This document shows, in pieces, positions 34,631 to 47,397 of a stretch of DNA of 64,000 nt. Location of the stretch: contig NC_061118.1 of the NCBI RefSeq assembly GCF_002878395.1, positions 91,973,875 to 92,037,874 on the forward strand. The letters are read 5' to 3'. This DNA comes from Capsicum annuum. Lineage: Eukaryota; Streptophyta; Magnoliopsida; Solanales; Solanaceae. The notes below the pieces were generated by a model that was not told the DNA's origin, searched no databases, and worked only from the letters and a program-made list of their open reading frames with translations. The position numbers and the translations under genes are program-made. Position 1 is the stretch's first letter, and the number at the start of each line of letters is the position of its first letter.

Positions 34631-36133
34631 TGATGTCGCCTAAAACTACACTTCCACTAGATATATAATGTAATCGATTGCAAAGAGAGTAACCCAACAA
34701 GGTTGGGGGTCAATCCCATAGGGAAAATGTGAATAGTTTTTTGCCTTGATATTATCCATAAGTAGTATAGGAAAGTAAATGGGGGATTTTGTTATCAATT
34801 GCAAATAGTAACCAAATCTTGAGTGTTGTCGAGTTCAACTGCATTAATTTCTTGTGTTCAACCTAATTATTCTATTATTCTGCATGCAAAACCTACATGA
34901 TAGGTATAATCTTTGGCTTAGAAGATAAATTTCACTCTTTGACTTGGTTATCATCTCAGGGTGATGCCTTGTTTCCCTTTGATATGGCCTCAGTTATTCT
35001 TGGTTATCATATCACTTTCTTAATATTCTTATCCCAATCTCAAGCTTATTGGTTATTGAATAGATGAGAATACAAGAAACCACAATATACTATAACTACT
35101 TAAGGTTAATTATTGTGAAGAAGAAATAAAATACATGTAGAAACTTTAGACTAATTGAGTCTCACACTTTCTCTACGTAGCTAATTTGCTAGGGTTCCCA
35201 AAACCCTATCTAAGGATATTAGCCACTCATGTTAGTGCAAGAAAGCATGATTATCAATTAAAAACACATAAAATCAATTGCACAAGAATAAGACGAAGGA
35301 ATAAACTCCAAAGTCTTTAATTGAATAAAACCCTAAAATCTCAAGAACAATTATGAAAATACGTAATAATATGTAATAATGCATAAAAGAATGTCACAAC
35401 GCATTACCTAATAAAATATAAATGCTAGGGTATCTATAGTATCTCAAAATAACATAAAAATCCTATTAAAAATGGGAAAGGTAAAGTTAAGTCGGTAGTC
35501 TGTACGACTCGGTCTTCACTCATATCCTCAGCTTATGAGTCGTACCCTACCATGTTATAACCATTCTAGTATCTAATCTTCCCATTGATTTAATTTACTG
35601 TTCAACTTACAATTTTAGCTTACATATCGTAACTACGAATATGACTCGTGTCCTTCACCATATCCACCAAGAACTTCAGTCTTTTCACGTCTTGAACACT
35701 GGTTTGTATACGACATCCCTGTACGAGTTGTACTCAGACTTTCAATTCTTATATCTTTGGTACTTTACTTCTGGACAGTAGCTCAAGTTCTGTTATGCTC
35801 ACGACTTTAGCATATGACTTGTACCCAGGCTTAAAATTGGAGTCCTTGAGTCGTATCTTCCTTACACTTAGTTTCTCAATTTGGATTTTTGTTCTATTAC
35901 TCATACAACTCAGCATACAAGTCATATGAACTGGTTATAACTAAAGGGATGACTCATATGCTGATCAAAGTTGGTCTTTTTTACGTCTTTTTATTCTCTT
36001 TTTGCTTAAATATTGTTGTTGACCTATTTTACCTGCAATTCACACCGAAGTGCATGCTACCTAACAAAATATCTTAAGTTCATGCATCAATTCATGGTTT
36101 TAAGCATTGAAAGTGTCATGTTTCTGCGCCACA
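34631..36133 (-). repeat. 3' LTR of element C (1503 bp)
   Basis: The minus strand runs from TGTGGCGCAG (36133) to GGCGACATCA (34631). It begins next to the polypurine tract and carries the Athila-like phrase AACCTTGTTGGGTTAC near its end. TATA-like ATACTATAGATACC is at 35429-35443. Upstream, at 35490-35960, TACGACTC, ACGAGT and GAGTCGTA words recur about every 80-110 bases. LTR pieces of D align to it. Confidence 0.85.
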
Positions 36134-37690
36134 TCAACACCCTCAACTTAGACTTTTGCATGTCCTAAGGCAAAGAAAACCAAATACCACTTTCTAGTAC
36201 TAAGGGGATGATTAAATAGAAAGATCTCAAATAAACCATGGTAGTTATTTTGAATTAAATTTCAATCTTATTGTTCCCCTCTTAATTACTACTTTTCAAC
36301 ACAACTTTAAGGGTGGAAATATAGCACATGTAGAAACATTAAAGAATCTGATAATTACATTAGCAATAGACACTTGGGCATAGACATGTTTTACTTTCAT
36401 CAAACAATCTAGAAACATAGCAATATAAACCATGTGCACTCACAGTCAAGGAAATCCCCTTCACTCTTCATGAATAAACTCTTTTATTCATGGATATACA
36501 AATGACCCTCTTTCTCACAAACAAGTATCACCAGTGTGCACAAAATACCATAAGCTTGCCTTTATGCTCTTTTCATAAGTTGTCAGACAGTCATAGTAGG
36601 ATCACTATAGGAATTTATTTTATCTTATAACATAGGATTGGCGCTGGTATGATACGTATTGATATTTAAAGTTACTAAGACTCCAAGACACAACGCTCTT
36701 TTTAGGGTCCACTATAGTTCACTTGTTTGTCCCCACCCTTATGTCTCTTTTTTTTCTCTGAGCACATTCTACTTGGGTCAGGTGTTTCTTTCTAGCTCCT
36801 ATTTTTCATATTCTTTTTCTTTTTTTGTAACATGTACTTTCTTTCTTTTCTTTACATCATGCATGCCCATGTTTCAATTATTTCCCTTGTACACACTTTT
36901 ATTCATTCTAGCTTTTCTCTTATGCACCCCTAAAATACCTACCCTCAACTTAGGAAATTTGCTTGATTTGAAGTTCACAGTGTCCCCAGGAGGAACAGGG
37001 ATACAATAGGCTCATTGTAAGTTAAACGGGAAGGTGATAGGTGTAACAATAAAAATTAGTCTATTAAAGCTCAAATATTTAGATAAAGGGGATTTGTTTA
37101 TTTGGTTCAGGCATTTTAGGCTTAAGTAGACTCTCACAAAAAGGGCATGTGATCATCTCCAACCTATCTATCCCCGACCTAGGTAAAAGTAATAGGGCAA
37201 GTTCTAGATTCCAACACAACCAAGAACTTAGTAAGCCTTTCACGTACTTGCATAGGGATATATTATTAAGCACCAGTTATCCAACTATGCAATAGTTTTG
37301 TCCCGAATTTTTCTATCCCTAATCCTAATTCCATAATCAGATACTCTATAGTTTTATACAACTCTATAAATTATGCAATTCATAAAAAAAATTGAGACTT
37401 TCACAATAGCATTTCAAAAATCAACACAAATCAGTAGTGTGTCATAAATCACAAGGTAAAAAAAAAAAAAAACATCAAATATAATTTCAATACATTAGAA
37501 TTTTTTAAAAATCCATCAAAATCATAATAAAAAATATTCGCTTCCATAGGCTCGCTGATCTACTCCCTATCTCAGTTGTTTGCATCAAACCTTTAAGTTA
37601 TAATAGACTTTCAGTTTTAGTTACATCTAAAAAATTTCAAACTGCTCCCAAACTTTTTGGTACCTCCACCCCTAACTTGAAATATTACAC
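36134..37690 (-). other. Polypurine tract and 3' untranslated region of element C
   Basis: The minus strand adjoining the LTR reads CTAAGTTGAGGGTGTTGA (36134-36151), the PPT. About 800 bases further in (about 36925-36990) a second PPT-like block, CCTAAGTTGAGGGTAGG preceded by GGGACACTGTGAAC, occurs with a purine-rich tract between (36720-36880, seen as T/C on plus). A poly-A run is at about 37457-37472. No gene is visible. Confidence 0.7.
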
Positions 37691-38345
37691 TATCCGCAGT
37701 ATTACAAAAATAAAATAGAGTAAGGATCAGGGTCATACTTAGGCACTCAAGGAGCTAGAGCATCAATATCAGTGCATGGGTCCTCAGATTGGGTCCCACT
37801 CTCATCTACCACTGTCCCACCTGGGACTCGATCAACAACAGGCGGGGGAATAACATCACCTCCCTCAATATTCAAAACTGAAGCTCTAGAATCACTAGCT
37901 CCTATATCCATCTTTCAGACCCATGTCTGACGGTCCTGCTCATCCTTAATGTTATCAAGTCTTGACGTTTTCTTTATAGCACTTGCCTCTTTTTTCCTTC
38001 TCTTCTTTTCTCTTCTTTCTTCCTTGGTCTACTCATCTTGCTCCTTCGCCAGCAATACCAAAATATTTGGCACCTCGACTGTGGGAATCAAAGTCTCTAC
38101 AAGAGGATCAGCAACTATTGGCCTCTCGGACAACTTAGTAACCATCTTTTTTATCTCTACAATCTCGGTTCTGATGTCAGCAACATTAGGCTGGGTCAGA
38201 CCCAAGATCTTACCTAATAAGCTGGGGTATGAATTGTCGATACGTCTCATACCTAGGCTTATAGGTCTTTTCCTTGACTCGTATGACCTGAAAGCTTACC
38301 TGGGTTCTGGAGTGGGTACGACTCTTGGTCACGATTAATAACCAA
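37690..38345 (-). pseudogene. ORF3 C-terminal part of element C
   Basis: 38029-38250 reads RIDNSYPSLLGKILGLTQPN, VADIRTEIVEIKKMVTKL and VEVPNILVLLAKEQ on the minus strand, then a basic stretch. The same region occurs in D (43930-44230) with matching words (EIKKMVSKLFE, STVEVPIYE). The conserved front part of ORF3 seen in Outer is not readable here, so C has only the tail. Confidence 0.6.
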
Positions 38346-38569
38346 AGTCTACGAATTATACCGAGAGTTGTATTCATTTCAAAATTTAATTTCCAATTAT
38401 GATTGATCTCCCAGGTCATTACAGCTCCTACTCACGAGTTGTACCATATAGATACGACTTGTAAAATATTCATATGATACCCTTTTATCTTCTCTGGATT
38501 TTATCTATATTTTCTTAATCCTGTGCATTAAACAAGCACATTACCCTATAATTGAAATAAGTACAATAA

Positions 38570-38700
38570 CATAGGTTGCCTCCTATGCAAGATTGATTTA
38601 ATGTTGCGGCACGATGTGGCTAGATTGGATAATCAGATTTCACCACTTAGCCTCATGGGGTGCCTCCTATGCAATGCTTGATTTAATGTCACTACAATTC
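38570..38700 (-). repeat. Duplicated post-integrase motif in C
   Basis: Two direct copies, about 75 bases apart, of a block reading TTAAATCAA... then TGCATAGGAGGCA on the minus strand (about 38575-38615 and 38650-38695). It corresponds to the GGGAGGCAACCCAA block of Outer (10861-10876). Confidence 0.65.
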
Positions 38701-38741
38701 AATTTCCTAGATTACTCAAACTTCATCAAGGTAAATATCAC

Positions 38742-39960
38742 CTAGTTCCTTAACCTCTTCAATTTTCCAATATAGTTCTTCACTCTATGTCTATTTACCT
38801 TGAATAGACTTGAGCCATCCTTCATTATTTCTAACGCACCATAGGGATACACTATTATCACAGTGAATGGACCATGCCACCTAGACATTAGGCCTCCAGG
38901 AAACAAATGAAGCCTTGAATTATAAAAGAAGAACTTGGTTACCTTTTTAAAGTATTCTCTTCTCAGTCTTGCGGTCATGATGCAACTTCAGCTTTTCTTT
39001 GTAAAGTGTTAAAATTTCATATACCCAAAGCTGTAATTCATCCAACTAATTTATGCCATGCAATATAGATTTAGCTGCCGCTTTCCAATATAAATTAAGC
39101 TTTATTAACGCCCATAGTGCCTTATACTCAAGCTCAATTGGTAAATGGCAAGCCTTGCCATACATGAGCTGATAGGGTGAAGCACCAATGAGAGTCTTGT
39201 AAGCTGTACAGTAGGCCCATAATGCATCTTCTAACTTTCTTGCCCAATAATTCTTATTGGCAATCACAGTCTTTGCCAATGTAGACATGATTTCTCTATT
39301 GGACATTTCGACTTGTCCACTAGTCTGTAGATGATAAGGTGTTGCCACCTTATGATTCACTCTATATTTCTCTAATAGATTCTTGTATAGATGATTGCAA
39401 ATATATGACACTCCATCACTAATAATAGCATCTGGCATACCAAATCGAGAAAAGATATTCTTTCCCAAAAATATTGTGACACTCCTTGCTTCATTGTTAG
39501 GAAGCGTAATTACTTCCACCTACTTTGACACATAGTCAATAGCTACAAGTATGTACTTCATTCCACATGAACTCACAAAAGGTTTCATGAAAGCTATGCA
39601 CCATACATCAAATACTTTCAATTCTAAGATAGGGGTCATAGGTAATTCATGTCTTCTAGAAATAGTACCTTGTCCCTGACATTGATCACACACGGCAGTA
39701 TAGTCATAAGTATCTTTGTATATAGTCAGCTAAAATTAGTTGCATTTTAGGATCTTATGTATTGTTTGGGCCCATCCATGGTGACCCCAAAGTGGTGATG
39801 AATGACACGCCTCAAGTATGCTCATCATCTCTACCTTAGGTATGCATCTGTAAATGATTCCATCTGCACAAATCTTATATAAGTAAGGTCTATCCCAGAA
39901 AAATTTCCTTACCTCTTTCATGAATTTCCTCCTTTGTTGATATGAGATATATTAAGGGTC
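38742..39960 (-). pseudogene. Integrase of element C
   Basis: Reading the minus strand from 39921: a zinc-binding region (ILEACHSSPLWGHHG), then the core. The first catalytic Asp is lost: VFDVWCIAFMKPF has Ala where the family has Asp (about 39585-39625). The second is kept in [13 protein letters not shown] (about 39400-39430) and the Glu in SNREIMSTL (about 39290). The C-terminus at 38742-38978 reads [20 protein letters not shown] and then [12 protein letters not shown], typical of Athila-like elements; no chromodomain follows. Stops separate the pieces. Confidence 0.85.
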
Positions 39961-39989
39961 TAGATCACATTCTAAACAATTTGCATAAT

Positions 39990-41275
39990 ATACAAACCAT
40001 GGAATTAAATCTTGGGAAGCTGCAAATATTTGTTCGTCTGGAAAACTGTCATCAATCTCTAAATCCTTAGCAACCTTCTGCCTAGCTTCTTCCTCTAGTC
40101 TAGACAAGTGATCCGCAACTTGATTTTTTGTGTCTTTCCTGTCCTTTACATAGAAATTAAAATCTTACAACAGTAGCACCCAATGGATAAGCCCTGACTT
40201 TGCATCTTTCTTAGCCATTAAGTACTGCAACGCTGCAATGTCTGTGTGAACAATCACCTTTGTCCCAATCAAGTAAGAACTAAACTTTTCAAAGGCAAAA
40301 ACCACTGTCTATGACTCTTGCTCCTTCACGATATAGTTCTTTTGAGCAGGATTTAGTGCCTTACTAGCATAGTAGATAGAATGAAGGATCTTTTATTTCT
40401 ATTGACCTAGTACAAAACCTAAGGCCAAACCACTTTCATCACACAAAATCTCAAAAGGTAAGGACCAATCAGGAGACACAATGGTTGGAGCAGACACCAA
40501 CTTTTCTTTTAAGCTTTCAAAAGCCTTCTTACATGCATCATCAAAATCAAATTAACCTCCTTCTCAAGAAGTTTGCAAAGTGGACTAGCAATCTTTGAGA
40601 AGTCCTCGATAAATCGCCGATAAAAACCTGCATGCCTTAGAAAGCACCGAACTCCCTTAACAAAAATTGGATAAGGTAATTTTTCAATCACCTTAACCTT
40701 TGCTCGATCAATATATATGCCTCTCTTTCAAATTTAGTTCCCAAGTACAATTCCATCTTTTACCATAAAATGACACTTTTCCCAATTAAGTACCAAGTTG
40801 CATTCTTCACACCTTTGTAGATATTTATCCAAGTGATTTAGACAATCATGAAAAGAGTCCCCTACAACTGAAAATAAAACCAATAATAACTTCAATGGTG
40901 TCTTTCATCATATCAGATAAAATAGACATCATTTATCTCTAAAATATGGATGAGGAATTGCAGAACTCGAATATCATTCGTTTGAATGTAGAAGTCCCAT
41001 AAGGACATGTAAAGGTAGTCTTATCTTGGTCCTCTAGTGTGATAGTAATTTGATTGTAACCGAAGTACCTATCAAGAAAACAGTATCATCCTATACCTGC
41101 TAAGTTGTCCAGCATCTAATCTATAAATATCATAAAAAAGGTCCTTCTAAGTCTAAGCATTCCACTTTCTATAATCCATTCACACGCTCTATCGAGTGAT
41201 TAGTATCATAGAAACTAGCTCATTCTTCTCGATAGGAACCATAGTTATTCCACCCTTATTCGGTATACATTGAGC
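39990..41275 (-). pseudogene. Reverse transcriptase and RNase H of element C
   Basis: RT pieces on the minus strand: RYFGYNQITITLEDQDKTTF and CPYGTSTFKRMIFEFCN (about 40960-41080), then a region around 40860-40900 where the catalytic MDD signature should be but reads as IIGF. LRHAGFYRRFIEDFSKIASP is in the thumb (40560-40650). RNase H sequence with many stops spans about 39990-40480. The polymerase is certainly dead. Confidence 0.8.
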
Positions 41276-41586
41276 CAAACTAACCTATATACTATCAGCA
41301 ATAGGAAATACTATACCAACATCCATCAACTTGAAAATCTCCTTCTTCACCACCTACTGCATAGGAGGATTGAGTCGATGCTGATGTTCAATAGATGGAA
41401 CACAATTTGGCTAAAGCTGAATTTTATGAGTACACAAACCATGCGAAATTCACACTATATCTGTAATGGACCATCTAATGCCCTTTTGAAATTCTGTAAT
41501 ACTGACAATAATGCTTCTACCGCTGATTGGCTTAGATCAACAGCAATAATAATTGGTAAAATTTTGTTGGCCCCTAAAAATGCATA

Positions 41587-42858
41587 TTACAAGTGAGATA
41601 GGAGGGACTTCAGTTCTAACACCAGTGGTTCCTCAATAGATGGGTGAGCTGGTGGAGTAGTTCTATTCTTTAAATCTAGATCAAGCTTCTTTGGTGCATA
41701 ATTATAACCATTACCATGTAATGCACTCACCAACTTCTCATACTCATTGATACCTTCAAAGTCAATATTCATAAGCATAGCCGCAATAGCTTCGACACCT
41801 AGCCTCATTCAATCGGAACAATCATATCAGAACCACCATCCTGTAAAGAAACTGCATCAACATTATGGAATAATTCTGTCTCCTTATTATCTACATTAAT
41901 CACAGACACCACTCTCAACTCATTAGGATGCTTCATAGATTTTCATAAATTGAATGTCACCTATTAATCATTGAGTCGTAGCATAAAATGTCCTTTCTCT
42001 AGATTAATCACTGTCCTACCTATAGCAAAAAATGGTCTTCCCAAGATAATGGGGACTTAAAAGTCCACTTCATAGTCTAATATAATAAAATCAGCTGGAA
42101 ATATAAATGAAGATGCTTTTATCAAAATATCATAAAGGATACCAATAGGCCTCTTCACTTTTCTGTCTGCTATTACTAGTTTCATGGTGGTTGGCTTAGG
42201 AGCTCCCAATTCCAATTGCTTGAATACAACCAAAGGTATGAGATTGATGTTTCCTCCAAATCACATAATCCTCGAGTAAAGTTGAAAGACCCAATAGTAG
42301 ATGGTATTGTGAAAGTACCAGGATCTTTTTTCTTCTCTACCAAAGATCTATTAACCACAACACTGCAAAGATGAGTATTATCTACTGGCTTATAGCTGAT
42401 TGACCCCTTCTTGGTGATCAAATCTTTCATGAATTTGGCAAAGCCTAGCATCTCCTCCAATGCCTCTAGGTATGTTGATAGTTTATTTTTTTAACATAGA
42501 CAAAAAAGTTTGATACTTACCTTCTTCTTTTTTCTTTTTTAATCTTTGTGGATAGGGAGAACATTATCTTAGAATGGGTTTCATCACAGTTTTTGTAGCC
42601 TTTTTTTCTCCATCATTTAACTTATTGTTGCTCCCAATATCAACTGGTTTATCCTCACACTTCTACTCATCTACTGAAGGTATAGGTGGATCTGTAGTAA
42701 CCTTACCATTCTGAGTGGTAATGGCATGGCATTGACTATCATTTTTGGGATTTACCACTGTATTACTTGAAAGGGTGCGAGGCTGTCTCTAATTCACTGT
42801 GGCTGATATCTGATCAAATTGTTGCTCTAATTGCTTGATTGTCATAGCACGTGGAACT
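41587..42858 (-). pseudogene. Protease and gag C-terminus of element C
   Basis: The minus strand at 42182-42460 reads FAKFMKDLITKKGSISY, DPGTFTIPSTIGSFNF and a damaged active site CDLEETSIS (family: CDLGASINL), parallel to Outer's protease at 10215-10433. The gag tail (42480-42858: TIKQLEQQFDQIS) stops abruptly at about 42858, where plus-strand LTR D begins. The front of gag, the leader and the primer site are missing. Confidence 0.75.
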
Positions 42859-42861
42859 AGG

Positions 42862-43731
42862 ATTTTTATGATATTTTGAGATACTATAAATACCCTAGGG
42901 TTTATCTGTTATTAGGTTACATGTTGTGACATTCTTTTACGTGCTATTACATATTATTACATATTTTCATAATTGTTCTTGAGATTTTAGGGTTTTATTT
43001 AATTAAAGACTTTGGAGTTTATTCATCTTATTCTTGTGCAATTGATTTTATTTATTCTTAATTGATAATCATGGTTTTGCACAAATATGAGTAGCTAATA
43101 TCCTTAGCTAGGGTTGTGGAACCCTGGTGGATTAGCTATGTAGAGGAAGTGTGAGACTTAATTGGTCTAGAGTTTCTGCATGTATCTTAATCCTTTATCA
43201 TAATAATTAGCCTCAAGTAGCTATAGTATCTTGAGATTGCTTATATTCATATCCATTTGATAACCAAGAAGCTTGTGATATGTACAAGAAGATTAAGAGA
43301 GTAATACAATAACCAAGTATAACTGAGGCTGTATCAAGGGGTAACAAAGCGACACCCTGGGATAATAACCAGGTCAAAGAGTGAAATGCATTTTCTAAGA
43401 GGTAGATAATTCCTATCCCGTAGGCTTTGCATGCCAAACAATAGAATAATTGGGTTGAACAAGAGAAATTTATGCAAATGAGAAGCTAGAGGGAACAAAG
43501 ACCTAACATTCGTCTCATATTAATTTAACTCAACAATAGTCAAGTATTGGTTACTATTTGCAATTGATAATAAAATCCCCCTATTTACTTTCCTGTACTG
43601 CTTGTGGATTACATCATGACAAGAAACTATTCATGTTTTCCCTATAGGATCAACCCCAACCTTGTTGGATTACTATATTTCCAATCGATCGTATTATACT
43701 TCTATTGGATGTTTTATTTAGGGAGACATCA
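42862..43731 (+). repeat. Element D, truncated LTR (plus strand)
   Basis: Aligns with the reverse complement of 34631-35450 in LTR C: it starts at GGATTTTTATG, just before the TATA (CTATAAATAC at 42884-42893), and ends GGAGACATCA. All U3 upstream of the TATA is missing. No tRNA-Asp primer site follows it. Confidence 0.75.
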
Positions 43732-44440
43732 AATTTTGATGGATACTTTCAGTGCCCAACTGACAATCCAGTCCATGCCACCTAGGCCATGGGGTATACC
43801 TCCCGGTGTGATGTTGATATCCCAGACTGTGTGGACTAAAGTGGTAACCTTGTAAGCGATGTTGATTGAAAAGATAAGTCATATGGAGGGTAGATTATGA
43901 AATTGGATTACTAGGCAGTTGGAGGCATAGAATAGGTGTATCTAAGAGAGAGCAGATGCATTTGAGTCGAGGATTACTCGATTATTGGGTAGTGGACAAC
44001 ATCCTAATATTGTCAACGTCAGAATTGAGATTATAGAGATTAAAAAGATGGTTTCTAAGTTATTTGAGGGGCCAATGGTTGTTGAAACTATTATAGAGAC
44101 TATGATTTCTACTGTCGAGGTGCCGATATATGAGTAGGCTGACAAGACTGAGAAAGAGAGAAGAGAAAGAAGAAAGAGGTCAGAGCTTCAAAGAAAAAAG
44201 CCAGACTTGATAGCATACAAGATGAGCAAGAACGTCAAACACGGGTATAAGAGATGGATATGGGATCTGGTGGTTTGAGAGCTTCAGTTTTGAATGCAGA
44301 GGGGGTTGGTGTTGTGCCTTTACCTATTGTTGATCCAGTCCCGGGTAGGACAGTAGCGTATGAGAATGGGACCTGATCTGAGGGCCTATGTATGGATATT
44401 GATACTCCGGTGCCTTGAGCTCCTAGGTGTGACCCTGATC
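43732..44440 (+). pseudogene. ORF3 C-terminal part of element D
   Basis: The plus strand reads HLSRITRLLGSGQHPNIVN, IEIIEIKKMVSKLFEGPMVV and STVEVPIYE, a stop, then a basic segment at 44140-44210 and an acidic tail to about 44440. It corresponds to 37690-38345 of C. It follows the LTR almost directly, so gag, pol and the primer site are deleted. Confidence 0.6.
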
Positions 44441-46039
44441 CTTACTCTATTTTATTTTTGTAATACTATAGACGGTGTAACATTTTTAAGTTGGGGTGGG
44501 GGTACTAAAAATTTTGGGAGCATTTTGAAATTTTTTAGATGTTGCTAAAATTGAAAGTGTGTTATGACTTGTAGGTTCGATATAAGAAACTGATATAGGG
44601 AGTAGATTGGCGCACGTATGACAACGGATATTATTTATTATGATTTTGATGGATTTTTAAAAATTTCTAATGTATTGAAATGATTTTTTATGTTGTTTTG
44701 GTTTTACCTCGTGATTGATGAAACACTACTGATTTGTGCTGATTTTTGAAATGTTATTGTAAAAGTGGTGCTCCCTTAAAATTTTTCTTTTATGAATTGC
44801 GTGATTTATATAGTTGTGTGAAATTGTAGAGTATCTGATAATGGCATTAGGATTGGGGATAGCGAAATTCGGAACAAAACTATTGCATATTTGGATAATT
44901 GGAACTTAGTAATGTAGCCCTATGCAAGTGCGTGTAAGGTTTACTGAGTTCCCGATTATGTTGGAATCTAGTACTTTCTAAGTTGCTTTTACCTAGGTCA
45001 GGGATATCTAGGAAGGAGATGATCATAGGTCTTTTTGTGTGAGTCCACTAAAGCATAAAATGCCTGAACCAAATGAGCAAATCCCCTTGATCCATATATT
45101 TGAGCTTTAATAGACTAATTTTTCTTATTACTCCTATCACATTCCCGTTTAACTTACAATAAAACTATTATTGACCTGGTCCTCCTAGGGACACTGTGCA
45201 CCTTAACTCAGGCAAATCGCCTAAGATGAGGGTAGCTATAATAGGGGTGCATAAGAGAAAATCTAGAATGAAAAAAAGTGTTTACAAGGGAAATAATGTA
45301 AACATGGATAGATGTGGTGTAAATAAAAGAAAGAAAAGTACAAGGTATTGAAAAAGAAAAAGAAAATAATTGATTAAAAGAAACTCCTGACCCAAGTGGA
45401 ATGTGCTCCAAAAAAAAAGGGAGACGTAAGGGTGGAAGCAAAATAAGTCAACAGTAGTGGACCCCAAAAAGAGCGTAGTGTTCAGGAGGCTTAGTCACTT
45501 TAATTATCCATACGTATTATACCATCCCTAATCCTACATTACAAGACAAATAAAGTCCTATTGTGATCCTACTGTGACTATCTGACAACTTAGTAAAGGA
45601 GCATAAGGGCAAGCTTATGGTAATTTTTGCACACCGGTAATACTTTGTTGTAAGAGAGAGGGTCATTTGTATATCCCTAAATAGAGGAGTCTATCTATGA
45701 AGAGTGAAGAGTATTTCTTTGACTTTGAGTGCACATGGGTTATATTGCTATGTTTCTAGATTATTTGATGAATGTAAAGCATGTCTACGCCCAAGTGTCT
45801 ATTGATAATCTAATGCAATTATTGGATTCTTTTATGTTTCTACATATGCTAAATTGCCATCCACAAAGTGTAGTTGAAAAGTAAAAATTAAGAGGGGAAC
45901 AACAAGATTAAAATTTAATTCAAAATTACTGCCATGGGTTTTTTGAGATCTTCTTATTTAAGCATTGCCTTTATGCTAGAAAATAGTATTTGGTTTTGTT
46001 TACCTGGGGACATACAAAAGTCTAAGTTGAGGGTGTTGA
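44441..46039 (+). other. 3' untranslated region and PPT of element D
   Basis: Non-coding. A PPT-like block at about 45175-45235 (GGGACACTGTGCACCTTAAC, then GCCTAAGATGAGGGTAGC) is followed by a purine-rich tract at 45250-45430. The true PPT CTAAGTTGAGGGTGTTGA ends at 46039, just before the LTR. Confidence 0.7.
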
Positions 46040-46636
46040 TGTGTTCGTCATTGATAATAATGGTTTATTTCATAAACATGAGCTGCAAATACCCTTGGCT
46101 AGGGTTGTGAGAACCCCGGCAGATTAGCTACGTAGAGAAAGTGTGAGACTCAATTGATCTAGAGTTTCTGCATGTATCTTAATTCTTCTTCATAATAATT
46201 AGCCTCAAGTAGCTGCAGCATCTTCAGATTTCCTGTATTTACTTCCATTTGAAAACTATGAAGCTTACAATTGGGACAACAAGATTAAGATAGTGATACA
46301 ATAACAAAGTATAATTGAGGCCATATCATGGGGCAACAAGGCAACACCCTAAGACAATAACCAAGCCAAAGGGTGAAATTTATCTTCTAAGATGTATATA
46401 ATACCTATTTTGTAGGATTTGCATAAAAAATAATAGAATAATAGGATTGAATGTGAGAAATTTACACAATTAAAAAGCCAGGGGAACACAGACCTAAAGT
46501 TCATATCATATTCATTTCAACTCAGTAACACTCAAGAATTGGTCACTATTTGTAATTGATAACAAAATCCCCCATTTACTTTCTTGTACTGCTTATGGAT
46601 TACATCAAGGAAAACAACTATTCAAGTTTTTTTATT
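46040..46636 (+). repeat. Element D, second truncated LTR (plus strand)
   Basis: Begins TGTGTTCG next to the PPT, then jumps directly to the mid-LTR text TTGATAATAATGG, which corresponds to about 43058 in the first D copy. About 800 bases of U3 and R are deleted. It continues to about 46636, where it meets an inverted LTR piece. Confidence 0.65.
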
Positions 46637-46773
46637 CTCTATTTTCTCAGACACTGTTGTTGGCCTATTTTACCTGCAATTGACACTAAAGTGCATCATA
46701 TCTAACAAATATCCTAAGTTCATGCACCAATTCTTAATCATAAGCATCAAAAATATCATGTTTCCATGCCACA
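46637..46773 (-). repeat. Inverted 5' end of a C-type LTR
   Basis: On the plus strand this reads like 35985-36133 of LTR C (TTATTCTC ... GTTGGCCTATTTTACCTGC ... ATGCCACA), so it is the first 137 bp of a minus-strand LTR. Its outer edge TGTGGCATGG borders TTAGGAACC, not a polypurine tract, so it is a 5' LTR end and the right boundary of the composite. Confidence 0.7.
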
Positions 46774-47397
46774 TTAGGAACCGGTCGTTCTACTCCTCCT
46801 ACAAGTAGTTGACTCGAGGATAACATTTAGACTGAATTGTAAGCTTCTATTCTTTAGGAAGGCTCCATTCCATGTTATGGATATTTCTTGACATTTTAGT
46901 TTAATTTTTCATATTTGTTTTTTCTATGATTGAGGGCATGTCCCAACTAGATTTCATTAATCTTTTGGTTAGAGGCTTTGTGGTACTTTTATAGGTTAAA
47001 ATATGCGAGATCGGTATGGGTGTCAGGATTGGAATTAGATTAGGTTGGGAGGCTGGCATCATCGAACATATTTTCTCACTATTCTATCATACTTTATTTT
47101 TGGATTAATTATATTATATTTTAGAACGTCCTTTGTTATGGCCATGTTTATGGCCCTTGTTTTGGTATGATTTGGCATGGTTGGATTATTGGTATGGGGT
47201 GGTTGAAATTGGTTGGGTCAGTCATGATTGTGATCTGTTCCTAGAGTCTTTTGTGTGAATTGTTACACTATTTTGCTACATGCTTAGAACTCAACCAACT
47301 CAAGGCAGGCGGCTGAAGGTTGGGTTGGGTAACGAGGGTGGTCTCCAATCCTGGACGGACTATGATGCCCATTATGAAAAGGCCCCAGGGAGGGTTG
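46774..47397 (+). repeat. LTR J, right part (plus strand)
   Basis: Resumes at TTAGGAACCGGTCGTTCTAC and continues through TAGTTGACTCGAGGATAAC to GGCCCCAGGGAGGGTTG, a wording typical of the U5 end of Solanaceae gypsy LTRs. It is cut at 47397 by E1. With 34073-34630 it gives about 1.2 kb of one LTR. Confidence 0.6.

Larger units (their letters stand above)
34631..46773 (-). mobile_element. C/D composite: Athila-like element C with an inverted relative
   Basis: The left edge is the 3' end of a minus-strand LTR (GACATCA at 34631). The right edge is the 5' start of a minus-strand LTR (TGTGGCATGG at 46773). TAGGAAC flanks both edges (34624-34630 and 46775-46781), and the flanking LTR J is continuous across them, so the 12.1 kb entered as, or within, one insertion. 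Inside, minus-strand C (34631-about 42860) is followed by plus-strand D (about 42861-46636) and then a 137-bp minus-strand LTR start. Confidence 0.6.

Noticed and set aside
36659..37009. Plus-strand ORF rich in Phe, Ser and Leu, signal-peptide-like
   Set aside because: It is the antisense of the purine-rich 3' leader of element C. The same artefact appears at 45208-45467 and 52291-52482 in its relatives.
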